Source of the DNA: Polaribacter butkevichii
Lineage (GTDB): Bacteria; Bacteroidota; Bacteroidia; Flavobacteriales; Flavobacteriaceae
Direction: 5' to 3'
Length of the DNA: 64,000 nucleotides
Assembly (NCBI RefSeq): GCF_038024105.1
Contig: NZ_CP150661.1
Coordinates: forward strand, 2,003,001 to 2,067,000
A program made the position numbers and the translations under genes. Position 1 is the first letter of the stretch; every line of letters begins with the position of its first letter. The notes below the pieces were generated by a model. That model had not been told where the DNA came from. It ran no database searches and was given only the letters and a program-made list of their open reading frames with translations. Positions 1 to 9,865 of the stretch are shown here, piece by piece.

Positions 1-1968
1 TACAGCTACAAAACGCTAGAAAAAGTAGAAACAATTGTTAATAGTGCCAATTTAAATGGCTTAAATAGCTTTTCTTCTTACAGTTTTAATAATGATGAAA
101 CGAAACTAATTCTAGGTACTAACTTCAAGAAAATATATAGACATTCTTTTAAAGGAACTTTTTATGCGTATGATATTGCTTCAAAAAGTTTAACATTAAT
201 TGAAGAAAATATTCAAGAACCTGTTTTTTCTCCGGATAATAAAAATATTGCCTATGCAAAAGACAACAATATTTTTATTAAAAACCTAGCCTCAAATAAC
301 ATTACTCAAGTTACAAACGATGGTAAAATAAATGAAGTAATTAATGGTATTACAGATTGGGTTTATGAAGAAGAATTTGCCTTTGTAAGAGCTTTTGAAT
401 GGAACAAGACAGGAACTCACTTAGCTTTTTTACGTTTTGATGAAACAAATGTTCCTACGTTTTCTATGGATATTGTTGGTACTGAATTATACCCAACACA
501 ACAAGTTTTTAAATACCCAAAAGCCGGAGAAAAAAATGCAGATGTAACGTTACACATGTACACATTATCAACAGCAAGTACAAAGAAAATTTCTTTAGGC
601 GATTACGAATACATCCCTAGAATTAAATGGTCTAATGATGCAGATGTTTTGGTAGCAACTACTTTAAACCGTCATCAAAATAATTTAAAATTACACAAAG
701 TAAATCCTGTAAAAGCAACAACAGTTTTATTATTAAATGAAACTGACAAAGCATATATTGATATTACAGACAACCTTACTTTTTTAGCTGATAACAGTTT
801 TATTTGGACGAGCGAAAAGGATGGTTACAACCATATTTATCATTATGATTTTAACGGAAAACTCATCAACCAAATTACAAAAGGGAACTGGGAAGTAACT
901 AATTACTATGGTTTTAACGAAAAAAAGAAAACCATTTACTATCAATCTATAGAAAATGGCTCTATCAATAGAGGTGTTTATGCTATCAATTTAAAAGGAA
1001 AGCATAAAGAATTGTTAAGTAATGTAAACGGACAAAACACGGCTGCATTTAGTAAAAATTTAAACTTCTTTATCAACACACATTCCTCAGCAAACACTCC
1101 TCCTGTTTATTCTTTATATACAGCTAAAGGAAAAATGTTAAAGGTGATAAAAGATAATGTTGCTTTAAAAGAACGATTATCAGCATATAAAATGAGTCCG
1201 AAGGAGTTTTCTACCATTAACATTAATGGAAACGACTTAAATATGTGGATGGTAAAACCTTTAGATTTTGATGAGACAAAGAAATATCCACTTTTAATGT
1301 TTCAATATTCTGGTCCTGGTTCTCAACAAGTTGGAAATACTTGGAACGGGAGCAATGATTACTGGCATAATATGTTGGCACAAAAAGGAATTATTGTAGT
1401 TTGTATTGATGGACGCGGAACAGGTTATAAAGGTGCCGATTTTAAAAAGGTTACTCAGAAAGAATTGGGTAAATACGAAGTTGAAGATCAAATTGCAGCT
1501 GCTAAAAAATTAGTAGAACGTTCTTATATCGACAAAAATAATGTTGGTATTTGGGGATGGTCTTTTGGTGGATTTATGAGTACCAATTGTATTTTAAAAG
1601 GAAATGATGTTTTTACAACAGCAATTGCCGTTGCGCCGGTTACTTCTTGGCGTTTTTACGATTCTGTGTACACAGAACGTTATATGCAAACTCCACAAGA
1701 AAATGCAAGTGGTTATGATGATAATTCGCCCATTAATTATGCCGATAAATTAAAAGGAAACTACTTATTGGTTCATGGAACTGGTGATGATAATGTACAC
1801 GTACAAAACTCTTATAGAATGATAAATTCTTTAATTGAAGCGAATAAACAATTTGATATGTTTATTGTTCCAGACAGAACACACGGAATTTATAAAGGAA
1901 GAAATACGCGTTTAAATTTGTTCACAAAAATGACTAACTTTATCGATGCGAATTTAAATAACAAATAA
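1..1968 (+). CDS. Dipeptidyl peptidase IV (S9 family), 5' end missing
   Basis: The reading frame is open from base 1, so the protein enters from outside the window; 655 residues are visible. It is a serine exopeptidase that removes N-terminal dipeptides ending in proline or alanine, normally in the periplasm. Visible landmarks are the double-glutamate substrate-binding motif WVYEEEF (visible residues 120-126) in the beta-propeller, the nucleophile Ser521 in GWSFGG, Asp596/597 in HGTGDDNVH and His628 in THGIY. It lies 22 bp upstream of two POT oligopeptide transporters, so the three genes look like a peptide digestion and uptake group. Codons from 466 onward give only the C-terminal 500 residues; the upstream frame continues with family-like sequence. 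Confidence 0.95.
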   Translation, partial: YSYKTLEKVETIVNSANLNGLNSFSSYSFNNDETKLILGTNFKKIYRHSFKGTFYAYDIASKSLTLIEENIQEPVFSPDNKNIAYAKDNNIFIKNLASNNITQVTNDGKINEVINGITDWVYEEEFAFVRAFEWNKTGTHLAFLRFDETNVPTFSMDIVGTELYPTQQVFKYPKAGEKNADVTLHMYTLSTASTKKISLGDYEYIPRIKWSNDADVLVATTLNRHQNNLKLHKVNPVKATTVLLLNETDKAYIDITDNLTFLADNSFIWTSEKDGYNHIYHYDFNGKLINQITKGNWEVTNYYGFNEKKKTIYYQSIENGSINRGVYAINLKGKHKELLSNVNGQNTAAFSKNLNFFINTHSSANTPPVYSLYTAKGKMLKVIKDNVALKERLSAYKMSPKEFSTININGNDLNMWMVKPLDFDETKKYPLLMFQYSGPGSQQVGNTWNGSNDYWHNMLAQKGIIVVCIDGRGTGYKGADFKKVTQKELGKYEVEDQIAAAKKLVERSYIDKNNVGIWGWSFGGFMSTNCILKGNDVFTTAIAVAPVTSWRFYDSVYTERYMQTPQENASGYDDNSPINYADKLKGNYLLVHGTGDDNVHVQNSYRMINSLIEANKQFDMFIVPDRTHGIYKGRNTRLNLFTKMTNFIDANLNNK

Positions 1969-1990
1969 AACAAATAAAAAGAATAAATAT

Positions 1991-3382
1991 ATGAGCAATA
2001 CTGCTAAGTTACCGCACCAAAAAGAATTATTTGGTCACCCCGTTGGATTATACGTTTTATTTTTTACAGAAATGTGGGAACGCTTTTCGTACTATGGGAT
2101 GAGAGCCCTTTTAGTTCTTTACTTAACCTCTAAAACTACAGATGTAAATCATGGTCTCGGATGGTCTCAAGGAGATGCATTAGCTCTATACGGATGGTAT
2201 ACAGCACTCGTATATATTATGTCTATTCCGGGTGGTATTTTAGCAGATAAATTTTTAGGTCAAAAAAAATCGGTAATTTTAGGAGCAATACTCTTGGTTT
2301 TTGGTCATTGCGTGCTTGCCTATGAAGCTATGTGGGCATTTTACACAGGATTGGTTTTTATAATACTTGGCGTTGGATGCTTAAAACCAAATATTTCTAC
2401 AATGGTGGGTGGACTTTATAAAAAAGGAGACGTACGTAGAGATAAAGGATTTACCCTTTTTTATATAGGTATTAATGTTGGTGCTTTCTTATCTGGATTA
2501 GTTGTTGGTTATGTAGGTGAAGTTCATGGATGGCATTATGGTTTTGGATTAGCTGGATTACTAATGATTATAGGTTTAATTCAATTTGTTGCTGGTCAAA
2601 AATATTTAGTTCACGTAGGTAATTACTTAGGTAAATCTGATAACGTAGAAGATCAAGAAGCCTACAAAAGACCTCTTAATAAAGTTGAAAAAGACAGAAT
2701 TATTGTTTTAATGATTTCTTTTCTATTGATCATTGCTTTTTTTGCAGCATTTGAACAAGCCGGTGGTTTAATGAATATTTATGCTAGAGAAAAAACAGAT
2801 AGAATGTTAATGGGGTGGGAAGTACCAGCTACTTGGTTTCAATCTTTAAATTCTTTTTTTATTATCTCTTTAGGAGTTGGAATTGCTGCTTTTTGGGCTA
2901 AAAGAAAATTAAAAGGAACCGAAGCTTCTTCTTTATATAAAATGATTCTTGGTTTAGGAATTACTGGTATCGGATTTTTATTTATGTCTGCTGCCGCAGC
3001 TCAATATGATAGTACAGGAACTTCTGCAATGTATTGGTTAGTATTAGCTTATTTATTTCATACAGTTGGAGAATTATGTTTATCTCCGGTTTCACTATCA
3101 TTCGTTACCAAATTAGCACCTGCCAAATATGCATCTATAATGATGGGAATTTATTTTGCAACAACAGGTTTAGGAAATAAAGCCGCAGGTTTACTAGGAG
3201 AATCTTCTTCTCTTTTTGGAGAGTTTAAAGTTTTTACAGGGATCGCAATTTTCTGTGTAGTATTTGCCTTCTTAGTTTACCTCTTTTTAGGAAAACTAAA
3301 AGCGCTTACACATGGCGCCGAAGATAATGAAACAGATTTCAGCACCAAAGAAGCTGAAGGCTTTGAATTAGCCGAAGAATAA
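1991..3382 (+). CDS. POT family proton-dependent oligopeptide transporter
   Basis: 463-residue MFS-fold inner-membrane transporter of the POT/PTR2 family, importing di- and tripeptides with protons. The family signature is seen in TEMWERFSYYGMRALLVLYL near residue 27 (the ExxERFxYY motif) and in FYIGINVGAF near residue 155. A dozen or so hydrophobic segments run along the protein. It follows the dipeptidyl peptidase by 22 bp, which fits uptake of the released dipeptides, and is followed by an intrinsic terminator. Confidence 0.95.
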   Translation: MSNTAKLPHQKELFGHPVGLYVLFFTEMWERFSYYGMRALLVLYLTSKTTDVNHGLGWSQGDALALYGWYTALVYIMSIPGGILADKFLGQKKSVILGAILLVFGHCVLAYEAMWAFYTGLVFIILGVGCLKPNISTMVGGLYKKGDVRRDKGFTLFYIGINVGAFLSGLVVGYVGEVHGWHYGFGLAGLLMIIGLIQFVAGQKYLVHVGNYLGKSDNVEDQEAYKRPLNKVEKDRIIVLMISFLLIIAFFAAFEQAGGLMNIYAREKTDRMLMGWEVPATWFQSLNSFFIISLGVGIAAFWAKRKLKGTEASSLYKMILGLGITGIGFLFMSAAAAQYDSTGTSAMYWLVLAYLFHTVGELCLSPVSLSFVTKLAPAKYASIMMGIYFATTGLGNKAAGLLGESSSLFGEFKVFTGIAIFCVVFAFLVYLFLGKLKALTHGAEDNETDFSTKEAEGFELAEE

Positions 3383-3393
3383 TTAAAAAACAA

Positions 3394-3426
3394 AAAGCCT
3401 CATAAATTAAATTTTTATGAGGTTTT
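3394..3426 (+). terminator. Intrinsic terminator after first POT gene
   Basis: Stem CCTCATAAA / TTTATGAGG followed by TTTT, placed just after the stop codon of the first POT transporter. Confidence 0.75.
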
Positions 3427-3453
3427 ATATTATTATAATTTCAATTACTTTTT

Positions 3454-5025
3454 ATGAATACAGCTAAATACAGGTTTGAAGGTTCAGAAATGAACAGTAA
3501 ATTATTGATGGGACACCCATCTGGATTATTTGTTTTATTTTTCACAGAAATGTGGGAGCGCTTCTCATACTACGGAATGCGCGCTATTCTAGTACTTTTT
3601 CTAACTTCTGCTTTGATAGATGGTGGTTGGGCTTGGTCTAGAGAAGAAGCTCTTGGACTCTATGGAACGTACACCATGTTAGTGTACTTTTCTCCTATAC
3701 TTGGAGGATGGTTAGCAGACAAGTTTCTTGGCTACAGAACAGCTGTTGTTTGGGGAGCATTAATTATGGCTCTTGGACATGCAGCAATGGCTTTTGACAC
3801 TCCTTTTAGCTTATACATAGGTATTGGATTGTTAGTTGCAGGTAATGGGCTATTTAAACCAAACATGACATCAATAATTAATGGTATGTATGTAAATGCA
3901 CAAGACAAAAAAGACGGTGCATTTACCATCTATTACATGGGAGTAAATGCAGGTGCCTTTTTAGGGATATTACTTTGTGGTTATATTGGCGAAACACATG
4001 GTTGGCATTTCGGTTTTGGTCTTGCAGGTGTATTTATGTTCTTAGGTACTCTACAATTTTGGTTAGCACAAGGTATTTTTGGTAAAGTAGGTTTATCTCC
4101 ATCTAAAACCGTAGAATACGAAGATGCTATTCAAACAAAAACAACTACAGATACACAAGAAAAAGTACCTACTAACGTTCAAAGAGACCGTTACATTGTT
4201 GTAGGTGTTTTAGCTTTTTTTACAATATTCTTTTGGGCGGCTTTTGAGCAAGCCGGAGGGTCTATGACTATTTTTGCAAAGGACTATACCAATAGAGTTC
4301 TAGAAGGCGATGCAGCAAATATTTTTAGAGTAGCAAACACGTTACTTACCGTAGTGCCTTTAATGATTATTACCTACGTATTATTAAAATTATTTAAAAT
4401 TACTTTTAAAAAATATGCGTTATCTAATCTCTTTTTAGGAACTAGTTTTGTAATTATTTGGGCAATTGTACTTTGGATGTTAAAATCTCAATTCTCTGAA
4501 GTAGAAACAGAAGTTCCTGCATCTTGGTTTTCTATTTTAAATTCTTTTTACATCATTACGTTTGCACCTCTTTTTTCTAAACTATGGGAAAGCAAATACA
4601 ATCCATCTGCAACTGTTAAGTTTGGCCTTGGTTTGGTACTTTTAGGATTAGGGTTTGGTATTTTAGCATATGGTTCTGCAAGCATACCACAAGGAGCTCA
4701 AACCGCTTCTGTTAGTATGATCTTTTTAATTTTAGCTTATTTATTACATACTTTAGGAGAACTGGCTTTATCTCCTGTTGGCTTGTCTTATGTAAGTAAA
4801 TTAGTGCCTGCAAGTAAAATAGGGTTAATGTTTGGACTTTGGTACATTGCTATTGGAATGGGTAACAAAACAGCAGGTTCTATGGGAGGAATGATTGATA
4901 AAATTACGGCTGCTTACGATATGAGTACCTTCTTTTTAATTTTTACCATTATACCAATTGCGGCAGGAGTAATCTTAATGGCTTTAACACCAATCATGAA
5001 TAAACTAATGCACGGAGTAAAGTAA
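3454..5025 (+). CDS. POT family proton-dependent oligopeptide transporter, second copy
   Basis: 523-residue paralogue of the preceding transporter, with the same TEMWERFSYYGMRAILVLFL motif (near residue 33) and YYMGVNAGAF. It is longer because of an extra hydrophobic insert in the middle (around residues 280-345), common in longer bacterial POT proteins. The start could instead be the internal Met at residue 13 (MNSKLLMGHPSG), which aligns better with the first copy's start. A strong terminator follows. Having two unequal copies suggests different peptide ranges; that is inference. Confidence 0.93.
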   Translation: MNTAKYRFEGSEMNSKLLMGHPSGLFVLFFTEMWERFSYYGMRAILVLFLTSALIDGGWAWSREEALGLYGTYTMLVYFSPILGGWLADKFLGYRTAVVWGALIMALGHAAMAFDTPFSLYIGIGLLVAGNGLFKPNMTSIINGMYVNAQDKKDGAFTIYYMGVNAGAFLGILLCGYIGETHGWHFGFGLAGVFMFLGTLQFWLAQGIFGKVGLSPSKTVEYEDAIQTKTTTDTQEKVPTNVQRDRYIVVGVLAFFTIFFWAAFEQAGGSMTIFAKDYTNRVLEGDAANIFRVANTLLTVVPLMIITYVLLKLFKITFKKYALSNLFLGTSFVIIWAIVLWMLKSQFSEVETEVPASWFSILNSFYIITFAPLFSKLWESKYNPSATVKFGLGLVLLGLGFGILAYGSASIPQGAQTASVSMIFLILAYLLHTLGELALSPVGLSYVSKLVPASKIGLMFGLWYIAIGMGNKTAGSMGGMIDKITAAYDMSTFFLIFTIIPIAAGVILMALTPIMNKLMHGVK

Positions 5026-5047
5026 TTTCTTTTCTTATAACGACTTA

Positions 5048-5083
5048 AGTAAAGCATCGAAATTCGGTGCTTTACTTTTTTTT
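5048..5083 (+). terminator. Intrinsic terminator after second POT gene
   Basis: Stem AGTAAAGCA / TGCTTTACT with an 11-base loop, followed by a run of eight T. Confidence 0.85.
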
Positions 5084-5117
5084 GTAAATTTGACATCCCT
5101 ATTTCGACCGATTACAT

Positions 5118-5636
5118 ATGAAAAAACTTATTCTACTTATTGCAATTTCACTATTTTATTTAAATACAAATGCACAAGAAAACATTAAATGGTTAGGTTT
5201 TGAAGAGGCCATTAAATTAAACAAAGAAAACCCTAAACCTATTTTAATTGATGTGTATACAGATTGGTGTGGCTATTGCAAAAAAATGGATTTAAACACT
5301 TATTCTAATAAAACTATTCGCGATTATATTAATAAAAACTTTTATGCGGTTAAATTAGATGGTGAATACAAAAAGGACATTGTTTTTAATGACCACACAT
5401 TTAAATTTCAAAAAGAAGGAAGACGTGGTTATCATCAACTTGCAGCGACTTTAATGAACGGAAGAATGTCTTACCCAACTACTTTGTTTTTATCAGAAAA
5501 AGAGGAATTATTAGACAGAATTCCAGGGTATTTAGATACAGAAATAATGGAAAAGGTATTGGTCTATTTTTCTGAAAAACTGTACGAAACTAAGAAATGG
5601 GGTGAATTTGATAAAGAGTTTAAAAGTAATTTGTAA
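5118..5636 (+). CDS. Periplasmic thioredoxin-like protein
   Basis: 172 residues. An N-terminal signal peptide ends near NTNAQ (residue 20). The thioredoxin active site is DWCGYCKKM near residue 51 (CxxC), in the context IDVYTDWCGYC typical of the thioredoxin_7/DUF255-like group, and a cis-proline segment MSYPTTLF lies near residue 115. It probably reduces or isomerises disulfides of exported proteins. It stands alone between a terminator and the convergent comEC gene. Confidence 0.85.
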   Translation: MKKLILLIAISLFYLNTNAQENIKWLGFEEAIKLNKENPKPILIDVYTDWCGYCKKMDLNTYSNKTIRDYINKNFYAVKLDGEYKKDIVFNDHTFKFQKEGRRGYHQLAATLMNGRMSYPTTLFLSEKEELLDRIPGYLDTEIMEKVLVYFSEKLYETKKWGEFDKEFKSNL

Positions 5637-5667
5637 TAATACTTATAAACTATTTCCATTTTGTCAT

Positions 5668-5683
5668 TCCTGCGAAGGCAGAA
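5668..5683. repeat. Small extragenic palindrome
   Basis: TCCTGC-GAAG-GCAGAA: a short hairpin of the 'cattcctgcgaaggcag' type, common as a dispersed intergenic element in bacteria. It lies between convergent genes. Confidence 0.4.
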
Positions 5684-5748
5684 ATCTATAAAATTTTACT
5701 CTTGGTGAAAATATTTTTTTAAGAAAAATAAAAAGCTTTATAGAAACT

Positions 5749-7764
5749 TTAATCAATAATGAACGCGCCATTTTGACCTGTATAATGAAAAGGAATTTGA
5801 TTCTTTAAACACAACTTTTCCCAACGTGTTACATAACTTTTATAATTAGAACCATCTGCAATAATTTGCGATGGTTTTATTGTTTTTATCAACCTTGTTA
5901 GGTTTATTTTAGGCGAATATTGCATCACAATAATTGGGCTTTGCAATCCCGAAATATTATAAACGCCCAAACTATCTATCAACAAAATATCTTTATTAGA
6001 AAACTTAACAAAGTTGTTAAAATTGGTTTCCTCTACCTTCTCAATACCTTCTGAAACGCTATACGATTTAATGCTATTTTCTTTTTTAAACCTCACACTA
6101 TCTATATCGTGTTGCAAAAATAGTTGCGCTCCTACCCGCTTTCCAATCATAGAAAATCGACTTTTATGAAATACAATTAATTCTTCTTTTACATTATTTT
6201 GATTCGATTCAATTAGAAAAACACCTTGTAATAATAAAATTGAAATAAAAAAGTAAATGAGTTTTTTTGATGACTTTTCAATGAGAAAATAAACGCCTAA
6301 AAATAGCACTACATACCAACACAACATTGCAATAAATGAAATTGAAATTTCTTTAAACAAAAATTCTTCTTGATGAGAAACCCAACTTACAAAGTCATTC
6401 ATTCCAGATATGATACCTCCATAAATATCCGCTAAAAATTGTGGTAAAATTTGTAAAAGTGATGCAATAATGACTAAAATTCCTCCGATTAAAATAGCAC
6501 TTAAAAAAGGAATGATGACCAAATTTGAGGCTAAAAATAACCCCGGGAATTGTTGAAAATAATAAATACTCAAGGGTAAAATTCCTATTTGCGCTGCAAT
6601 AGATACGGTAAACAATTGCCAAATTTTTTCATCTATAAAAAATCTTGGATTGTAAACTTTATACAATTTTGGTTGCACCCAAAGAATACCAAAAACAGCT
6701 AAGTAACTTAGTTGAAAACCAACATCAAACAGAAACATGGGTTTTATCAAAAGTAAAAAAAGCATAGAAGATATGAATGAAAATTCTACAACATTTTTTC
6801 TTTTTAAGGATAAACCAACTGCTAAAAAAGTAAACATAGTAACGGCTCTAACTACTGATGCCGAAAGTCCTGCAATAAAAGCAAACATCCAAAGTAATAA
6901 AACAATGATAACGGTTTTTAAAAACAATCCATATTTAATCCTTTCTAGAGGTTTAAAAATAAAGGATAGAATCCATAAAATAACACCAACGTGTAACCCA
7001 GAAACTGCCAAAATATGGATGGCGCCTGCTCTTTGATAATCTACAATCAATTCTTTAGAAATATCTTGTCGTTGTCCTAACAACAAAGCGTTAATTACCG
7101 CTAACTCATTATCCTTAAAATGGTATTTCTTTAAAGATACTTGAATTTTATTTCTAAACTTTGCTGACAATCCAAATAAAGTAAAAGACTTAAAATTCAA
7201 CCTTAAAAACTGATTTTCTGCAACAAATAACTGATGATGAATACCTTGTTTAGCTAAATAAGATTTGTAGTTAAATTGATGCGGATTTAAAGGAGGAATT
7301 AACTCTTTTAAGCTTGGTTTTAAGAGTAATTGATCATCTACAAGCAAAGAACTAGAACAACTATCTTTTTGAATGTTTAACAAGACGGTTCCTATTGTAC
7401 TTAGAGAATCTACTTTAATAATATTAGCTTCATATTTTCGATAATAATTGCCAGGTTTTAAAATTTTATGAATCTGTAAAACAAGAGTCTCATTATCTTC
7501 TAAATGATGTTCATAAAAAGAATTGTAATTCCTATCATCATGTAAATAAACCGATGAAACACCTACAAAAAAGAATAAAACAAGCGCAATACTTGTTCTT
7601 ATCACTTTATTTTTTATCAGAAAAACAAGTATCGCCAAAACCCCTAAAAATAACGAGGTTTTTAGAAAATTAAAAGTCCAAAATTGAGTGAAAAATTGAA
7701 AACAAATTCCAATAATTAAAAGCACAACAAAGTGCAAGGGTATATAATTGTACAACCTTTTCAT
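5749..7764 (-). CDS. comEC: ComEC/Rec2-family DNA uptake channel protein
   Basis: 671-residue polytopic membrane protein. The N-terminal hydrophobic segments and soluble DUF4131-type region are followed by the competence domain with the motif HILAVSGLHVGVI near residue 251. ComEC forms the inner-membrane channel that takes up single-stranded DNA in natural transformation. The C-terminal metallo-beta-lactamase domain of longer ComEC proteins is much reduced, as usual in Bacteroidota. It is followed downstream on the same strand by nothing and preceded by the NlpC/P60 gene 38 bp away. Its presence means an uptake route for foreign DNA is plausible. Confidence 0.9.
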   Translation of the reverse strand: MKRLYNYIPLHFVVLLIIGICFQFFTQFWTFNFLKTSLFLGVLAILVFLIKNKVIRTSIALVLFFFVGVSSVYLHDDRNYNSFYEHHLEDNETLVLQIHKILKPGNYYRKYEANIIKVDSLSTIGTVLLNIQKDSCSSSLLVDDQLLLKPSLKELIPPLNPHQFNYKSYLAKQGIHHQLFVAENQFLRLNFKSFTLFGLSAKFRNKIQVSLKKYHFKDNELAVINALLLGQRQDISKELIVDYQRAGAIHILAVSGLHVGVILWILSFIFKPLERIKYGLFLKTVIIVLLLWMFAFIAGLSASVVRAVTMFTFLAVGLSLKRKNVVEFSFISSMLFLLLIKPMFLFDVGFQLSYLAVFGILWVQPKLYKVYNPRFFIDEKIWQLFTVSIAAQIGILPLSIYYFQQFPGLFLASNLVIIPFLSAILIGGILVIIASLLQILPQFLADIYGGIISGMNDFVSWVSHQEEFLFKEISISFIAMLCWYVVLFLGVYFLIEKSSKKLIYFFISILLLQGVFLIESNQNNVKEELIVFHKSRFSMIGKRVGAQLFLQHDIDSVRFKKENSIKSYSVSEGIEKVEETNFNNFVKFSNKDILLIDSLGVYNISGLQSPIIVMQYSPKINLTRLIKTIKPSQIIADGSNYKSYVTRWEKLCLKNQIPFHYTGQNGAFIID

Positions 7765-7802
7765 AGCAAGCTAAAGTTACTAAAAAAAACGTTAACTACT
7801 AA

Positions 7803-8282
7803 TTATAAGATGGTTGTTGCTTTTACAAATGCTTTTTTCCAGTATTTCTCTGATAAATTAGAAACAATTACACCTCTAGAAGTTGTGGCATGTACAAACT
7901 TAATTTGCCCTTTTGTATGAGAAACCACCAAACCAACATGATTAATGCTTCGTTTACTTTTACTGGTTCTAAAAAATAATAAATCGCCTTTTTTAACTTT
8001 ACTTAAAGAGATTTTTTCACCTCTTTTAGCCATGTCTCTAGAAATTCTTGGCAGTTGTACATTTTCGCTATCAAAGGCAACATGAACAACACCAGAACAA
8101 TCCATTCCTTTTTTTGTTGTTCCTCCAAATTTATAACGCACCCCTTTATATTTTAAGGCATTAGATACAATTCTATCTACTTTTGTAGTTGGTTTTGTGG
8201 TCTTTTTAACAACCGTTTTAGTAGAGGAACAAGAACTTAATAGTAAAGAAATTACAACTAATAAAAAACCCCATTTCTTCAT
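7803..8282 (-). CDS. NlpC/P60 family cell-wall hydrolase lipoprotein
   Basis: 159 residues with a lipobox (LLLSSC, lipidated Cys near residue 18) and one NlpC/P60 (C40) domain. The catalytic Cys is in GMDCSGVVHVAF (near residue 62), the catalytic His in NHVGLVV and a third residue in FVHATTSRGV. The family cleaves D-Glu to meso-diaminopimelate bonds in peptidoglycan stem peptides. It sits in a same-strand run with comEC downstream. Confidence 0.9.
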   Translation of the reverse strand: MKKWGFLLVVISLLLSSCSSTKTVVKKTTKPTTKVDRIVSNALKYKGVRYKFGGTTKKGMDCSGVVHVAFDSENVQLPRISRDMAKRGEKISLSKVKKGDLLFFRTSKSKRSINHVGLVVSHTKGQIKFVHATTSRGVIVSNLSEKYWKKAFVKATTIL

Positions 8283-8318
8283 ATTAAATATTCTTTTACG
8301 TATAATGTGTACACTTAG

Positions 8319-8654
8319 TTAAACTTCTTCTAAAACTGATTTCCCACTTGACATATCTCCAGAAGTCCACTGCCAATTTTCATAAAGCCTTATTTTTCCA
8401 TTAGACAATATTTTAGGTGTAGAATTACAAATACCTGTCATTAATTCTCCTTTAAGATTTACTTGGTGGTAACGCATTTCTATATTCCCTTGTGCATCAA
8501 CAAGACCTATTAAATGACCTTTTACTATTTGTCCGCCTTTGTATTCACAAGTAAGAATAGTACCCTTTTGTTGATATTTAAAAATGGTTTCTCCTGATGT
8601 TTCACCATTATCGGTATTCTGAACTACTCTAAATTTTTTACAATTATAATTCAT
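8319..8654 (-). CDS. Conserved small flavobacterial protein
   Basis: 111 residues, no signal peptide or membrane segment. Predicted beta-rich, with alternating strands around GETIFKYQQKG and TCEYKGGQIVKGHLIG. Homologues in flavobacteria are often labelled 'n-acetylglutamate synthase', a label not supported by any catalytic motif seen here. It starts 12 bp after the end of lpxB and probably shares its transcript. Function unknown. Confidence 0.7.
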   Translation of the reverse strand: MNYNCKKFRVVQNTDNGETSGETIFKYQQKGTILTCEYKGGQIVKGHLIGLVDAQGNIEMRYHQVNLKGELMTGICNSTPKILSNGKIRLYENWQWTSGDMSSGKSVLEEV

Positions 8655-8665
8655 CCATTTTAAAG

Positions 8666-9787
8666 CTAGTTTGCTTCCTTTTTTAAATCGCTAACAATTT
8701 GTTTGGCCACTTTTTCTGATGCTCCTTTTCCACCGAGTTTCTTTTCTAATTCAAAATACTCTAAAAACAGTTTTTCTCTGTAGTCATTATCTAAAATTTT
8801 TGTTAACTCTGCTTTTAGATTTTTTTTATTAAAATCATTCTGAATTAATTCTTTTACTACTTCTTTATCCATAATTAAATTGACCAAAGAAATAAATTTT
8901 AAAGTGATAATTCTTTTCGCAATCTGATAAGAAATATTACCTCCTTTATAACAAACTACTTGCGGTACTTTAAACAAAGCGGTTTCTAAAGTTGCAGTAC
9001 CAGAACCCACTAAAGCAGCGTAAGAAAGACTTAATAAATCGTATGTTTTATTGCTGATAAAGCTTACTTTTTTATCGCCAATAATATGTTTATAGAAACT
9101 TAAATCTTGACTCGGAGCACCTGCAACTACAAATTGATAGTCAGAAAAATCATCAATTAAAGACAACATTACAGACAACATTTTGGTAATTTCTTGCTTT
9201 CTACTTCCGGGTAACAAAGCAATAATTGGTTTGTCTGTTAAGTTGTATTCTTTTCTAAAAGCAACTTCACTTACTTGTTTTCTGCCTGCAATTCCGTCTA
9301 TTAAAGGATGCCCTACAAATGATACTTTATAATTATGTTTTTCATAAAATTCTTTTTCAAAAGGAAGTATTACAAACATTTTATCAACATCTCTTTTAAT
9401 GTCTTTTACTCTACTTGCTCTACTTGCCCACACTTGCGGAGAAATATAGTAATTGGTTCTAAAACCTTGCTGTTTTGCCCATTTGGCAACACGTAAATTA
9501 AACCCAGAATTATCAATAAAAATAAGAACGTCTGGTTTAAATTCTGTAATATCTTTTTTACAAAATTTAATAAAACCTAACACTTTAGATAGGTTCATTA
9601 GCACTTCGAAAAAACCCATAAAGGCTCTTTCTTTATAATGACTTACCAAAGTTCCTCCAATATTTTTCATTAAGTCTCCACCCCAAAACCTAATGTCTGC
9701 ATTTGTATCTTCTTTATACAATGCTTTCATTAAATTAGAGCCATGTAAATCTCCAGAAGCCTCACCAGCAATAATATAATATTTCAT
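8666..9787 (-). CDS. lpxB: Lipid-A-disaccharide synthase
   Basis: 373 residues, normal family length. LpxB joins UDP-2,3-diacylglucosamine and lipid X to make the lipid A disaccharide at the inner membrane. The start MKYYIIAGEASGDLHGSNLM is the classic LpxB N-terminus, and ALLPGSRKQEI (near residue 190) and LVGSGTATLETAL (near 260) are the nucleotide-sugar binding motifs. It is downstream of surE and a small membrane gene on the same strand, an arrangement common in this family. Confidence 0.97.
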   Translation of the reverse strand: MKYYIIAGEASGDLHGSNLMKALYKEDTNADIRFWGGDLMKNIGGTLVSHYKERAFMGFFEVLMNLSKVLGFIKFCKKDITEFKPDVLIFIDNSGFNLRVAKWAKQQGFRTNYYISPQVWASRASRVKDIKRDVDKMFVILPFEKEFYEKHNYKVSFVGHPLIDGIAGRKQVSEVAFRKEYNLTDKPIIALLPGSRKQEITKMLSVMLSLIDDFSDYQFVVAGAPSQDLSFYKHIIGDKKVSFISNKTYDLLSLSYAALVGSGTATLETALFKVPQVVCYKGGNISYQIAKRIITLKFISLVNLIMDKEVVKELIQNDFNKKNLKAELTKILDNDYREKLFLEYFELEKKLGGKGASEKVAKQIVSDLKKEAN

Positions 9788-9803
9788 AAGTTTTTACTTG
9801 TCT

Positions 9804-9851
9804 GGTCGAGCGCAGTCGAGACCTTATTAAACCTCTCGACTGCGCTCGAGG
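9804..9851. repeat. Extragenic inverted repeat
   Basis: Near-perfect 18-bp arms GGTCGAGCGCAGTCGAGA and TCTCGACTGCGCTCGAGG around a 12-base loop. This GC-rich sequence contrasts with its AT-rich surroundings and resembles dispersed extragenic palindromes of flavobacteria. It could also act as a terminator-like structure between the small gene and lpxB. Confidence 0.7.
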
Positions 9852-9865
9852 AGACATTATCTCTA

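Noticed and set aside
6737..7036. Plus-strand frame opposite comEC
   Set aside because: Antisense shadow of a well-supported gene with no start or domain support.
8319..8654. N-acetylglutamate synthase label for the small gene next to lpxB
   Set aside because: Common in databases, but the 111-residue protein has no acetyltransferase motif.
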